This document shows positions 16,756 to 25,995 of a stretch of DNA of 64,000 nucleotides, one piece after another (position 1 is the stretch's first letter; each line of letters opens with the position of its first letter). A program made the translations under genes and the position numbers. Origin of the DNA: Brachymonas denitrificans (GTDB lineage: Bacteria; Pseudomonadota; Gammaproteobacteria; Burkholderiales; Burkholderiaceae_C); assembly GCF_907163135.1 (NCBI RefSeq), contig NZ_CAJQUA010000001.1:945001-1009000 (forward strand), in the 5' to 3' direction. Under the pieces are notes generated by a model. That model did no database searches. It saw only the letters and a program-made list of their open reading frames with translations, and was not told where the DNA came from.

Positions 16756-17544
16756 TCAGGCTTGCGCCATCCACTGCGGTGGGCGTTTGTCGAGGAAGGC
16801 GGTGATGCCGTCCTTCGCTTCGTCGGTGGCGCGCTGGCCGGCGATGCGGCGGGCGGTTTCCTCGGTGGTGGCGTCGTCGATCGGGCGCGCGGTGACGGCG
16901 CCGACGAGTTGCTTGGCAGCGAACTGGGCGCCAGGGCCGCAGGTCAGCAGCGTGTCGGCCAGTTTCTGCACGGCGGCGTCCAGATCCTGCAGCGGCACCA
17001 CTTCGCCGACCAGGCCCATCTCGAGCGCGCGCTGCGCACCGATGCGCTCGGCGCTCTGGAAGTAGCGCAGGGCGTGGCGCGGGCCGATGGCGCGCAGCAC
17101 ATAGGGGCTGATGACGGCGGGAATGATGCCAAACTTGACTTCGGAGGTGGCAAAACTGGCGTCTTCACTGGTAATGGCCATGTCGCAGGCTGCCGTCAGG
17201 CCGGTGCCGCCGCCCAGGGCAGCGCCCTGCACGCGGGCAATGGTCGGCTTGCGCATGCCGGAGAGTGCGCGCAGCATGCCGGCAAAGCGCAGGGCATCGG
17301 CATGGTTCTCGGCCTCGGTATAGCCGGCGGCGCGCTTCATCCAGTTCAGGTCGGCGCCGGCCGAGAAATGCTTGCCGCGGCCGGCCAGCACGACGACGCG
17401 CACGGAAGCATCGGCGTCCAGCGCGGTGCAGGCGGCATGCAGATCGGCGATCAACTGCTCGTCGAAGGCGTTGAACACTTCGGGACGGTTCATCCAGAGC
17501 GTGGCGACAGCGCCCTGCCGCTCGATGTCAAGGGTTTGGTACAT
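16756..17544 (-). CDS. enoyl-CoA hydratase/isomerase (crotonase) family protein
   Basis: A 262-residue crotonase starting MYQTLDIERQGAVATLWMNRP. The oxyanion-hole motifs are intact (GKHFSAGADLNWM and VQGAALGGGTGLTAACD), and a glutamate-containing SEVKFGIIPAVISPYV segment follows. ADLNWM and the TEAENHADA stretch resemble methylglutaconyl-CoA hydratases of leucine breakdown, but its location inside the paa-liv operon also allows the PaaF role (2,3-dehydroadipyl-CoA hydratase), which is otherwise unfilled here. I leave the specific substrate open. A 162-base spacer before it carries no gene. Confidence 0.85.
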   Translation of the reverse strand: MYQTLDIERQGAVATLWMNRPEVFNAFDEQLIADLHAACTALDADASVRVVVLAGRGKHFSAGADLNWMKRAAGYTEAENHADALRFAGMLRALSGMRKPTIARVQGAALGGGTGLTAACDMAITSEDASFATSEVKFGIIPAVISPYVLRAIGPRHALRYFQSAERIGAQRALEMGLVGEVVPLQDLDAAVQKLADTLLTCGPGAQFAAKQLVGAVTARPIDDATTEETARRIAGQRATDEAKDGITAFLDKRPPQWMAQA

Positions 17545-17706
17545 GACTCTTGTCGAAGGTCGGTGGGCCAGGGGCGCGTGTAGCGCCCTGCCCCGGGAAT
17601 CTGGGGGAATCCGTGACAGGAGGCGGGTTCGGGTTGATCCCTGCCCCGCTGTCACGATCCCGTTATCAACGGCGCGGAGCCTGCCGCGCTGGCGTGGATC
17701 AGCCGA

Positions 17707-18948
17707 TTACTCGACGAGCGTCCACTTGCCGTCCTTGACCTCCAGCATCTTGAATGCGGACAGGTCCAGGCCGTTGTGGTCTTCGGCAGACATGTTGAAG
17801 ATGCCGCCGGTGCCGACAAAGCCCTTGGTGGCTTCGATGGCGTCACGCACCTTGGCCTTGTCGGTGCCGCCGGCGGTCTTGATGGCTTCCACCGCCATCA
17901 TCAGGCCGTCGTAGGCGTGGCCACCGAAGGCGGACGGCTCCTGGTTCCACTTGGCACGGAAGGCATTGTTGTAGGCCTCGACCACGGGCTTCTGCTTGTC
18001 GTCGGCCTTGAGCGCTTCGGGAGCGAGCTGCGGGGAGGCAGGCATGCGCACGCCGTTGGCGGCATCGCCGGCCAGCTTCAGGAACTCGTTGGACGCCACG
18101 CCATGGGACTGGTACAGCGGCTGCTTGATGTCGAGCTGGCGGTAGTTCTTGGTGGCCACGGCCGGGCCCTGGCCCAGACCAAAGATCAGCACGGCCTGCA
18201 CATCAGGCGTACCCTTGATCTTGGTGAGCTGGGCGCTCATGTCGGTGTCCTTCGGGCCGTAGGTTTCGTTGGCCACGATCTGGATGCCGGACTTGGCGGC
18301 CACGCCTTCGGTTTCCTTCTTGCCGGACTGGCCGAAGCCGCTGGTCTCGGACAGCAGGCCGATCTTGCTGATGCCGCGCTTCTTCATGTCCTCGAACACC
18401 TTCTCGGCCGCCATGCGGTCGGTGTGCGGGGTCTTGAACAGCCACTTCTGCGTCGGCTGCGTGATCACCACGGCGCCGGCCAGCGAGATCATGGGCACGC
18501 CGGCCTTGTCGACCAGCGGAGCGATGGCCATGGTGGAGCCGGTGGTGGTGCCACCGACGATCACGTCGACCTTGTCGTCCTCGATCAGGCGCTTGCCGAA
18601 GCCGTTGGCCTTGTTGGCATCGCTTCCGTCGTCATAGTGCACCAGCTGCAGCTGGCGGCCGTTCACGCCGCCCTGCTTGTTGATGTCCTCGACGTACATC
18701 TGCAGGGTTTTCAGTTCCGGATCGCCCAGGAAAGAGGCGGGGCCGGTCACGGACAGCACGGAGCCGACCTTGATCGGGCCGTTGGCGTCACCGCCGGCAG
18801 CCGGGGCGCCACCTGCGGCGCTTGTGCCTTCGGCCGGCTTGCTGGCCTCCTTGGAATTGCAGGCCGTCAGCATGGTAGCAGCGCCAGCCAGCATCAAGGC
18901 GGTCACAGCGAGCGAGCTGCCGGTCTTCAGGGTGTGCATGGTCATCAT
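17707..18948 (-). CDS. ABC transporter substrate-binding lipoprotein (LivK-like)
   Basis: A 413-residue periplasmic binding protein with a lipoprotein signal (MLTACNS, lipidated C30), an Ala/Gly-rich linker (about 33-55) and a type I periplasmic fold beginning IKVGSVLSVTGPASFLGD. It feeds substrate to LivHMGF. The ligand cannot be read from sequence; its place between the thiolase and hydratase genes of a phenylacetate operon suggests an aromatic acid such as phenylacetate. The ATG at 18948 or 18939 may be used; both keep the signal peptide. Confidence 0.9.
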   Translation of the reverse strand: MMTMHTLKTGSSLAVTALMLAGAATMLTACNSKEASKPAEGTSAAGGAPAAGGDANGPIKVGSVLSVTGPASFLGDPELKTLQMYVEDINKQGGVNGRQLQLVHYDDGSDANKANGFGKRLIEDDKVDVIVGGTTTGSTMAIAPLVDKAGVPMISLAGAVVITQPTQKWLFKTPHTDRMAAEKVFEDMKKRGISKIGLLSETSGFGQSGKKETEGVAAKSGIQIVANETYGPKDTDMSAQLTKIKGTPDVQAVLIFGLGQGPAVATKNYRQLDIKQPLYQSHGVASNEFLKLAGDAANGVRMPASPQLAPEALKADDKQKPVVEAYNNAFRAKWNQEPSAFGGHAYDGLMMAVEAIKTAGGTDKAKVRDAIEATKGFVGTGGIFNMSAEDHNGLDLSAFKMLEVKDGKWTLVE

Positions 18949-18978
18949 CTCTTGTCTCCTTTGGGTGGTTTTCTTCGT

Positions 18979-20184
18979 TCAAACGCGCTCGATAATCAGG
19001 GCAATGCCTTGCCCGACTCCGATACACATGGTGCACAGGGCGTAGCGGCCGCCCCGTCGTTGCAACTCGTAGGCGGCGGTGGTCACCAGGCGCGCGCCGC
19101 TCATGCCGAGCGGGTGGCCGATGGCGATGGCGCCGCCGTTGGGATTGACGTGGCCGGCGGTGTCCGGCAGGCCCAGATCGCGCAGCACGGCCAGTGCCTG
19201 CGCGGCAAAGGCTTCGTTCAGCTCGATCACATCCATCTGGTCCAGGCTCAGGCCGGTCTGGCCGAGCACCTTGCGCACGGCCGGTGCCGGACCGAAGCCC
19301 ATGATGCGCGGCGCCACGCCGGCCGTGGCCATGCCGACCACTCGGGCGATCGGCTTGAGGCCGTAGCGGCCGGCGGCCTGTTCCGAAGCGATCAGCAGTG
19401 CACAGGCACCGTCATTCACGCCGGAGGCATTGCCTGCCGTCACCGTCAAATCGGGGCCGTTCACGCCCTTGAGCCTGGCCAGCATCTCCAGCGTGGTTTC
19501 GGGACGCGGATGCTCGTCGCGGGTGAACATCTTCGGGTCGCCCTTCTTCTGCGGAATGGCAACCGGAATCAGCTCGGCATCGAAACGGCCAGCAGCATCG
19601 GCGGCCGCCCAGCGCTGCTGCGAGCGCACGGCGAAGGCGTCCTGGTCCTCGCGGGAGATGTTGAAGTCCTGCGCCACGTTGTCTGCCGTCTGCGGCATCG
19701 AATGCGTGTCGTACAGCTTCTTCAGCACCGGGTTGGGAAAACGCCAGCCGATGGTGGTGTCGTAGATCTGCGCGCTGCGCGAGAAGGCGCTTTCGGCCTT
19801 GCCCATCACGAAGGGCGCGCGCGACATGCTTTCCACGCCACCGGCGATCATCAGGCCGGCTTCACCCGCCTTGATGGTGCGCGCGGCCAGGCCCACGGCA
19901 TCCATGCCGGAGCCGCACAGGCGGTTGACGGTAGTGCCCGGCACCTCGATCGGCAGGCCGGACAGCAGCCCGGCCATGCGCGCCACGTTGCGGTTGTCCT
20001 CGCCAGCCTGGTTGGCACAGCCGTAGATGATGTCGTCCACCGCGGTCCAGTCGACGCCGGGATTGCGCTCCTGCAGCGCCTTGATCGGCAGCGCAGCCAG
20101 ATCGTCGGCACGCACGCTGGCCAGGGCACCGCCGTAGCGGCCTATCGGCGTGCGGATGGCATCACAAATGAAAGCCTGCGTCAT
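18979..20184 (-). CDS. paaJ: 3-oxoadipyl-CoA / 3-oxo-5,6-dehydrosuberyl-CoA thiolase
   Basis: A 401-residue thiolase that in phenylacetate breakdown performs both thiolytic steps, releasing acetyl-CoA and finally succinyl-CoA. The acyl-carrying cysteine is C90 ([11 protein letters not shown]); the second active-site region [14 protein letters not shown] holds the histidine, and [10 protein letters not shown] the second cysteine. Beginning [21 protein letters not shown] is typical of PcaF/PaaJ. It lies 6 bases after paaK. A general beta-ketoadipate role (pcaF) is also possible. Confidence 0.9.
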   Translation of the reverse strand: MTQAFICDAIRTPIGRYGGALASVRADDLAALPIKALQERNPGVDWTAVDDIIYGCANQAGEDNRNVARMAGLLSGLPIEVPGTTVNRLCGSGMDAVGLAARTIKAGEAGLMIAGGVESMSRAPFVMGKAESAFSRSAQIYDTTIGWRFPNPVLKKLYDTHSMPQTADNVAQDFNISREDQDAFAVRSQQRWAAADAAGRFDAELIPVAIPQKKGDPKMFTRDEHPRPETTLEMLARLKGVNGPDLTVTAGNASGVNDGACALLIASEQAAGRYGLKPIARVVGMATAGVAPRIMGFGPAPAVRKVLGQTGLSLDQMDVIELNEAFAAQALAVLRDLGLPDTAGHVNPNGGAIAIGHPLGMSGARLVTTAAYELQRRGGRYALCTMCIGVGQGIALIIERV

Positions 20185-20190
20185 GACGGA

Positions 20191-21513
20191 TTACCTTTCC
20201 TTGGCACGCTGGTCGAGGATGCGCACGGCCTTGCCGGTCAGGGTGCGCGGAATGCCGTCGGGCTGCATCACGGTGATCTTGGTCGAAACCCCGATCAGTG
20301 TCTTGATGTGGTGCTGCAGCTGCTTGACAATATCCCGGATATCGGCATCGGGCAGGTCGGCGGCATCGCGCTGCAGTTCGCAGCGCACTTCCAGGTTGTC
20401 CATGTGGCCATCGCGGCTCACCACCAGCTGGTAGTTGCCGGCCAGGCGCTTGTCGCGCAGTATCTGCTCTTCGATCTGTGTCGGGAACACGTTCACGCCA
20501 CGGATGATCAGCATGTCGTCGGAGCGGCCGGTGATCTTGCCCATGCGGCGGAAGGAGCGCGAGGTGGGCGGCAGCAGGCGCGTCAGGTCACGCGTGCGGT
20601 AGCGGATGACGGGCATGCCCTCTTTCGTCAGCGAGGTAAAGACCAGTTCACCCAGCTCGCCGTCAGGCAGCACGCGGCCGGTATCGGGATCGATGATTTC
20701 GGGATAGAAGTGGTCTTCCCAGATCACCGGGCCATCCTTGGACTCGATGCATTCGCTGGCAACGCCCGGGCCCATCACTTCGGACAGACCGTAAATATCA
20801 ACCGCATCCAGGCCCAGCTTCTTCTCGATTTCGGCGCGCATGCCCTCGCCCCAGGGCTCGGCACCGAAAATGCCCACCTTGAGCGAGCACTCGGCCGGAT
20901 CCAGGCCCATCTTCTCGAACTCTTCCGCGATCACCAGCGAGTAGGAGGGGGTCACCATGATGATGTCCGGCTTAAAATCCTGGATCAGCTGCACCTGCTT
21001 CTCGGTCTGGCCGCCGGACATGGGCACCACGGTGCAGCCGGCGCGCTCGGCCGCATAGTGTGCACCCAGGCCGCCGGTGAACAGGCCGTAGCCATAGGAG
21101 ATGTGGCAGATATCGCCGGGACGGCCACCTGCAGCGCGGATCGAACGTGCGCCGAGGTCGGCCCAGTTGCTGATGTCGTTCTTCGTGTAGCCCACCACGG
21201 TCGGCTTGCCGGTGGTGCCGGACGATGCGTGCAAGCGGCTGATCTGTTCACGCGGCACGGCAAACATGCCGAAGGGATAGTTGTCGCGCAGGTCCTTCTT
21301 GGTGGTGAAGGGGAACTTGGCCAGATCGGCCAAGGTTTTCAGGTCATCCGGATGCACGCCGGCTTCGTCGAACACCTGCTTGTAGTGCGGCATGTTCTCG
21401 TAGGCATGGCGCACCGTCCATTGCAGACGCTGCAGTTGCAGGGCCGCAATCTCGTCGCGGCTGGCGGTTTCTATCGGCTCAAGATCGCCGGGCTGGGGTT
21501 GCTTGACAGTCAT
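20191..21513 (-). CDS. paaK: phenylacetate-CoA ligase
   Basis: PaaK activates phenylacetate to phenylacetyl-CoA with ATP and CoA, committing it to the aerobic hybrid pathway. The 440-residue AMP-forming ligase has the family P-loop HASSGTTGKPTVVGYT, YGYGLFTGG, YGLSEVMGPG and the C-terminal TGRSDDMLIIRGVNVFPTQIE split over the hinge. Length is typical. It sits between paaI and the thiolase gene in the leftward operon. Confidence 0.96.
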   Translation of the reverse strand: MTVKQPQPGDLEPIETASRDEIAALQLQRLQWTVRHAYENMPHYKQVFDEAGVHPDDLKTLADLAKFPFTTKKDLRDNYPFGMFAVPREQISRLHASSGTTGKPTVVGYTKNDISNWADLGARSIRAAGGRPGDICHISYGYGLFTGGLGAHYAAERAGCTVVPMSGGQTEKQVQLIQDFKPDIIMVTPSYSLVIAEEFEKMGLDPAECSLKVGIFGAEPWGEGMRAEIEKKLGLDAVDIYGLSEVMGPGVASECIESKDGPVIWEDHFYPEIIDPDTGRVLPDGELGELVFTSLTKEGMPVIRYRTRDLTRLLPPTSRSFRRMGKITGRSDDMLIIRGVNVFPTQIEEQILRDKRLAGNYQLVVSRDGHMDNLEVRCELQRDAADLPDADIRDIVKQLQHHIKTLIGVSTKITVMQPDGIPRTLTGKAVRILDQRAKER

Positions 21514-21551
21514 GGTTCTCCTCCATCCTTGTTATTGCGGTGGGCCCAGGC

Positions 21552-22004
21552 TCAAACGGCCTGTTGCAGCCCCGCGATCACTTCGCCCTGAATGCGGTAG
21601 CTCTTGCCGCGGAACAGCGCCACGGTCTTGCCGCCGGCCACGCGCACGGTGATGTCGTACACGCCGGTGCGGCCCGAGAGCGAACGTTCCACCGCCTCGG
21701 CTTCGAGCAGATCGCCCTCCTTGCCCGGAGACAGGAAGTCGATATGGCAGGCCGAAGCCACGGTGTTGTGGTTGTAGCTGTTGCAGGCGTAGGCAAAGGC
21801 GGTGTCGGCCAGTGTGAAGATCAGGCCGCCGTGGCAGATGTGGTGGCCGTTGACCATGTCGGGCCGCACCTTCATCGTCAGCACCGCGTAGCCGGGGCGT
21901 ACCTCGACAATCGCCATGCCCAATGCCTGCGCCGCCTGGTCGCGCGACCACATGGCTTCGGCCACATCCAGCGCGAGCTGCTGCTCTGCCGTGTTGTTAT
22001 TCAT
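21552..22004 (-). CDS. paaI: hydroxyphenylacetyl-CoA thioesterase PaaI
   Basis: A 150-residue hot-dog thioesterase that frees CoA from dead-end ring-hydroxylated phenylacetyl-CoAs. The family signature HHICHGGLIFTLADTAFAYA contains the catalytic aspartate. The start at 22004 (MNNNTAEQQ) overlaps the paaH stop by 8 bases, so it is coupled to paaH. A longer in-frame start lies inside paaH and is unlikely. Confidence 0.94.
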   Translation of the reverse strand: MNNNTAEQQLALDVAEAMWSRDQAAQALGMAIVEVRPGYAVLTMKVRPDMVNGHHICHGGLIFTLADTAFAYACNSYNHNTVASACHIDFLSPGKEGDLLEAEAVERSLSGRTGVYDITVRVAGGKTVALFRGKSYRIQGEVIAGLQQAV

Positions 22005-23529
22005 GGAACTTCCTTCCTTCATCGATGCGTTGCTGCAGCAGCGGGGAGATGCGATAGCGATCCTCGCCGTAGATATTTCCAAGATGGGCCAGCGTGTCGC
22101 GCACGGCGTTCAGGCCCACCTGCTCGGCCCACAGCAAGGGGCCACGCGGGTAGTTCACGCCGAGCTGCATGGCGGCATCGGCATCGCCGGCACTGCATAC
22201 GCCCTGGTTCACGGCATCGGCGGCCTCGTTGGCCAGCATGGCCACGGTCCGCATCACGGCCAGGCCGGGAACGTCCTTCAGCGGCGAAACCATCAGCCCG
22301 GCGGATTGCAGCAGGCCCACGGCATCCTGCACCGCCTGCTCGCGGGCGCTGGCGGCGGCCGTCAGGGCAACACGGCTGGCCTGGGTGTAGTCCAGCGCGA
22401 GGTCGATCAGCACGGTGTTGTCCACACCGTTCTGCGCGGCGCGCCGGGCGGCCGTGCGGCCATCCGTCAGGTAGATTACGGCTTCGCCGGCCTCGGCAAT
22501 GCGCCCGTCCGCATGGACCGGCTTGCGCGAGAAATCGATGCCCTGCAGATGCAGGCGCTGCGCCAGACCAGCCGCGGCAGGCGACTCGCCCACGATGGCA
22601 ACGTCTGCAGGCGCCGGCATGGCAGCAAAAGCCCGTGCTTCGGGACGCACGGCCCCTTCGCGGTAATCGAAAAAGCCCCGGCCGTTCTTGCGGCCCAGAA
22701 AGCCCGCCTCCACCAGCTCCTGCTGCAACAGCGAGGGCTGGAAGCGCTTGTCGTAGAAATAAGCACTCCACACCGACTTGGTCACGGCAAAGTTCACGTC
22801 GTGGCCAATCATGTCCATCAGTTCGAACGGCCCCATGCGGAAGCCCCCCGCATCGCGCATCACGGCATCGATAGTGGCATGGTCGGCAGCACCCTCCTGC
22901 ACCAGGCGCAGCGCCTCGGCGTAGTACGGGCGTGCCACACGGTTCACGATGAAGCCCGGCGTGGACCTGGCATGCACGGCGCGCTTGCCCCAGGCGGTAG
23001 CCGTATCGAACAGGGTCTGCGCCACGCCAGCATCGGTCGCCAGGCCGGACACGATCTCCACCAGCTTCATCAGCGGCGCCGGATTGAAGAAGTGCATGCC
23101 CGCCAGCCGCTGCGGATGCTGAAGCGCCGAACCAATTGCCGTCACGGAAATCGAGGACGTGTTCGTGCCGAAAATGCAATCCTGCCCCACGATGCCTTCC
23201 AGTTCGTTGTACAGGCCTTGCTTGGCCTCCAGCTTCTCGACAATGGCTTCGACGATCAGACCACAACCGGCAAGCTCCTGCAGGCTATTCACGGCGGTGA
23301 GACGGCCGGCAGCAGCTGCAGCATCGTCCTGCGACAGCTTGCCCTTGACCGCCAGCTTGTCGAACTGCTGGCGGATGCCGGCCACGGCCTGCTCGGCCGC
23401 ACCGGCGCGGTTGTCGAACAGGCGCACCGGATGGCCAGCGGCCGCTGCCACCTGGGCAATGCCGGCGCCCATGGCGCCGGTGCCCACCACGCCGATCACG
23501 GTTTGCAGAGGCAATGCCGCCATGCTCAT
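21997..23529 (-). CDS. paaH: 3-hydroxyadipyl-CoA dehydrogenase PaaH
   Basis: A 510-residue NAD-dependent 3-hydroxyacyl-CoA dehydrogenase oxidising 3-hydroxyadipyl-CoA in the lower phenylacetate pathway. The N-terminal Rossmann loop GVVGTGAMGAGIAQ, TNTSSISVT, GMHFFNPAPLMKLVE and GFIVNRVARP are present. A second copy of the C-terminal 3HCDH domain follows (NYPRGPLLWAEQVG), as in PaaH of E. coli. Its ATG overlaps the paaG stop by 4 bases (ATGA), so it is coupled to paaG. Confidence 0.95.
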   Translation of the reverse strand: MSMAALPLQTVIGVVGTGAMGAGIAQVAAAAGHPVRLFDNRAGAAEQAVAGIRQQFDKLAVKGKLSQDDAAAAAGRLTAVNSLQELAGCGLIVEAIVEKLEAKQGLYNELEGIVGQDCIFGTNTSSISVTAIGSALQHPQRLAGMHFFNPAPLMKLVEIVSGLATDAGVAQTLFDTATAWGKRAVHARSTPGFIVNRVARPYYAEALRLVQEGAADHATIDAVMRDAGGFRMGPFELMDMIGHDVNFAVTKSVWSAYFYDKRFQPSLLQQELVEAGFLGRKNGRGFFDYREGAVRPEARAFAAMPAPADVAIVGESPAAAGLAQRLHLQGIDFSRKPVHADGRIAEAGEAVIYLTDGRTAARRAAQNGVDNTVLIDLALDYTQASRVALTAAASAREQAVQDAVGLLQSAGLMVSPLKDVPGLAVMRTVAMLANEAADAVNQGVCSAGDADAAMQLGVNYPRGPLLWAEQVGLNAVRDTLAHLGNIYGEDRYRISPLLQQRIDEGRKFHE

Positions 23530-24320
23530 TCCCCCTTGAACTGCGGCGCGCGCCGGGCCATGAAGGCGGCGACGCCCTCGTTGTAGTCGTGGCTCCAGCC
23601 CAGCTCGCGCATGAAACCGCCTTCCATGGCCAGTTGCTGCTCCAGCGTATGGCCGGCAGCGGCGTGCATGGCCTGGCGCGTACGCACCAGCGCCTTGGTC
23701 GGCGCCTGCACCAGCATTTGCACCAGCTTGTCGACGTGCGCCGCAAACTCCTCGTCGGCCACAGCGGCCCAGATCAGGCCCCAGTCGGCCGCCTGTTGCG
23801 CAGGCAGCTTCTCTGCCAGCAGCGCCAGACCCATGGCGCGCGCCATGCCGACGCGTTGCGGCAGGAACCAGGTGCCTCCGGTATCCGGCACCAGCCCGAT
23901 CTTGCTGAAGGCCTGCAGGAACGAGGCAGATTGCGTGGCAATCACCAGATCGCAGGCCAGCGCCAGCGAGGCGCCGGCACCGGCTGCAATGCCATTCACG
24001 GCCGCCACGGTCGGCACGCGCAGGTTCTGCAGACGCAGGATCAAGGGCCGATAGTTGCGCTCGACAGCCGCTCCCAGATCCGCCGGCTTGCCGTCCACCG
24101 GGGCCACATCGGGATCCGCCAGATCCTGCCCCGCGCAAAAGCCGCGGCCGGCGCCGGTCAGCAGCAGCACGCGCACGCCGGCGTCCTGCTCCAGCTGGTC
24201 GAGCGCATGGCGGATTTCCGCATGCATGGCGCCAGTGAAGCTGTTGAGCTTGTCGGGGCGGTTCAGCGTCAGGCGGGCCACGCCATCCTGCACGCTGTAG
24301 AGAATGTTCTGGTAGTCCAT
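23526..24320 (-). CDS. paaG: 1,2-epoxyphenylacetyl-CoA isomerase PaaG
   Basis: PaaG is the crotonase-fold enzyme that turns ring-1,2-epoxyphenylacetyl-CoA into the oxepin and also shifts double bonds later in the route. The 264-residue protein starts MDYQNILYSVQDGVARL and shows GRGFCAGQDLAD, NGIAAGAGASLALACD and KIGLVPDTGGTWFLPQ, with the PaaG-specific aspartate in VPDTGG. It follows paaN by 7 bases and overlaps paaH by 4. Confidence 0.95.
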   Translation of the reverse strand: MDYQNILYSVQDGVARLTLNRPDKLNSFTGAMHAEIRHALDQLEQDAGVRVLLLTGAGRGFCAGQDLADPDVAPVDGKPADLGAAVERNYRPLILRLQNLRVPTVAAVNGIAAGAGASLALACDLVIATQSASFLQAFSKIGLVPDTGGTWFLPQRVGMARAMGLALLAEKLPAQQAADWGLIWAAVADEEFAAHVDKLVQMLVQAPTKALVRTRQAMHAAAGHTLEQQLAMEGGFMRELGWSHDYNEGVAAFMARRAPQFKGE

Positions 24321-24327
24321 GCCGCCC

Positions 24328-25995
24328 TCACGCATGCTCGCGGTACTGCACCACCACGAAGCGGTTGGCGACAAAACCCAGGTCGGTATAGGAGGCGTTG
24401 GCACCGGGGTTGCCGCCCGTGCCGTGGTAGTCGGAGAACGCCGCCGACTGATTCACGAACACGCCACCCGTCAGGTTGATCGACAGCGCCACCTTGGAGC
24501 GCTGCGTCGCCTTGATCATGGCGTTGATCACATCGCGGCTGGTGGAATACACGCTCACCGTCAGCGCACCGCACTCCTTCACCAGACGCTCGGACAGCGC
24601 AATCGAAGCCGCCGTATCCGCCGTCTTCACCACAAAGCTGATCGGGCCGAAGCGCTCTTCCATGTAAGCCTTCTCGTCCGCAGCATCCACGGCAATCAGC
24701 ACCGGCGTGCTGACCGAAGCGTGCGGAAACTCGGGGTTGTCCAGCTTCTGCGGCGCCAGAATCACGCGACCATGGTGGCCGGCAGCCGCTTCGGCAATGC
24801 GGTCTGCCGTCGCGTCGGACTGGATCGCACCCAGCACCGCATGCGCCACTTCCGGCTTGGACAGGAAGCCGCTCACCGACTTGGCCAGGTCATTGCAGAC
24901 ATCGTCGTAGCTCTTGTGGCCTTCATCCGTCTCGATGCCGCCGGCCGGCACCAGAATCGCCTGCGGCGTGGTGCACATCTGGCCGGAATACAGCGACAGC
25001 GTGAACGCCAGATTGCGCAGCATCGCCTTGTAGGCATCGGTGGAATCGATCACCACGTTGTTCACGCCGGCCATTTCGGCGTACACGGTGGCCTGCTTGC
25101 AGTTGTCGATCAGCCAGTGGCCAAAGCTGTTGCCGCCGGTGAAATCCACCGACCTGACAGCCGGATGCGTCACCAGCTTCTGCGTATCGGCATGACCGCC
25201 GGTCACGCACAGGCTTACCAGGTTGGGATCGACGCCCTGCTCCTTCAGCACCTCGCGCATGGTGCGCACGGTAATGGCAGCCGGCAGGATCGAGTTGCTG
25301 TGCGGCTTGACGATCACGGCATTGCCCGTGGCCAATGCAGCAAACAGGCCCGGATAGGTATTCCACGTGGGGAACGTGCCGCAGCCGATCACCACGCCCA
25401 CGCCCTTGCCGACCAGCTCGAAATGCTTCTTCATCACCAGCGGCGGATTCTTGCCCTGCGGCTTTTCCCAACGTGCACTGGGCGCAGACAGCATCTGCAC
25501 CTGATGTGCCGCCACCACGGACTCCAGGCCGCGGTCCTGCGCATGCGGGCCGCCCGCCTGGAACGCCATCATCCAGCCCTGGCCAGTGGTCTGCATCACG
25601 GCGTGGGCAATTTCGAAGCTCTGCTTGTTCAGGCGCTCCAGCATTTCGAGACACACACCGGTACGGCCTTCCAGGCCCAGCGCCTGCCAGGACTCCATCG
25701 CCTTCTCGGCCGCAGCCACCAGCGTATCGACATCGCACGCCGGGTATTGCACGTTCAGCTCGATGCCATACGGCGACTTTTCGCTGCCCTGCCAGCCGCT
25801 GCTGCCGGGCTGGTCCAACTCGAACTGCTTGCCCAGCAGATCGTCAAAGGCCTGTTTGCCGGCTGCCGGTGCCTCTTCGCCATAGACCTTGGGACTGGGC
25901 ATCTCGTTGTAGGCAGACCAGTAGCTGCGCTCGCCGAAGGCCTTGAGGCCTGCCTCCAGGGTGGCCTTGTGCTTCTCGTACAGGGGATGGCTCAT
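24328..25995 (-). CDS. paaN: phenylacetate degradation aldehyde dehydrogenase PaaN
   Basis: A 555-residue aldehyde dehydrogenase of the PaaN type (TIGR02288), thought to oxidise the ring-opened semialdehyde-CoA. The catalytic cysteine is C341 (YSGQMCTTPQ), the general-base glutamate about E307 (YAEMAG), and the NAD-binding GCGTFPTWN and FTGGNSFG segments are intact. PaaZ fusions of E. coli carry an extra MaoC-type hydratase domain (about 680 residues total); that part is missing here and no separate MaoC gene is in the window. It is the first gene of the leftward paa-liv operon. Confidence 0.88.
   Translation of the reverse strand: MSHPLYEKHKATLEAGLKAFGERSYWSAYNEMPSPKVYGEEAPAAGKQAFDDLLGKQFELDQPGSSGWQGSEKSPYGIELNVQYPACDVDTLVAAAEKAMESWQALGLEGRTGVCLEMLERLNKQSFEIAHAVMQTTGQGWMMAFQAGGPHAQDRGLESVVAAHQVQMLSAPSARWEKPQGKNPPLVMKKHFELVGKGVGVVIGCGTFPTWNTYPGLFAALATGNAVIVKPHSNSILPAAITVRTMREVLKEQGVDPNLVSLCVTGGHADTQKLVTHPAVRSVDFTGGNSFGHWLIDNCKQATVYAEMAGVNNVVIDSTDAYKAMLRNLAFTLSLYSGQMCTTPQAILVPAGGIETDEGHKSYDDVCNDLAKSVSGFLSKPEVAHAVLGAIQSDATADRIAEAAAGHHGRVILAPQKLDNPEFPHASVSTPVLIAVDAADEKAYMEERFGPISFVVKTADTAASIALSERLVKECGALTVSVYSTSRDVINAMIKATQRSKVALSINLTGGVFVNQSAAFSDYHGTGGNPGANASYTDLGFVANRFVVVQYREHA

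Noticed and set aside
17776-21591. A 1271-codon open frame on the plus strand across the liv/paa genes, and similar long frames opposite lon (31543-34125) and clpX (34150-35616)
   Set aside because: They are antisense shadows of well-recognised genes, have repetitive Ala/Gly/His/Arg content typical of high-GC third frames and contain no family motifs.
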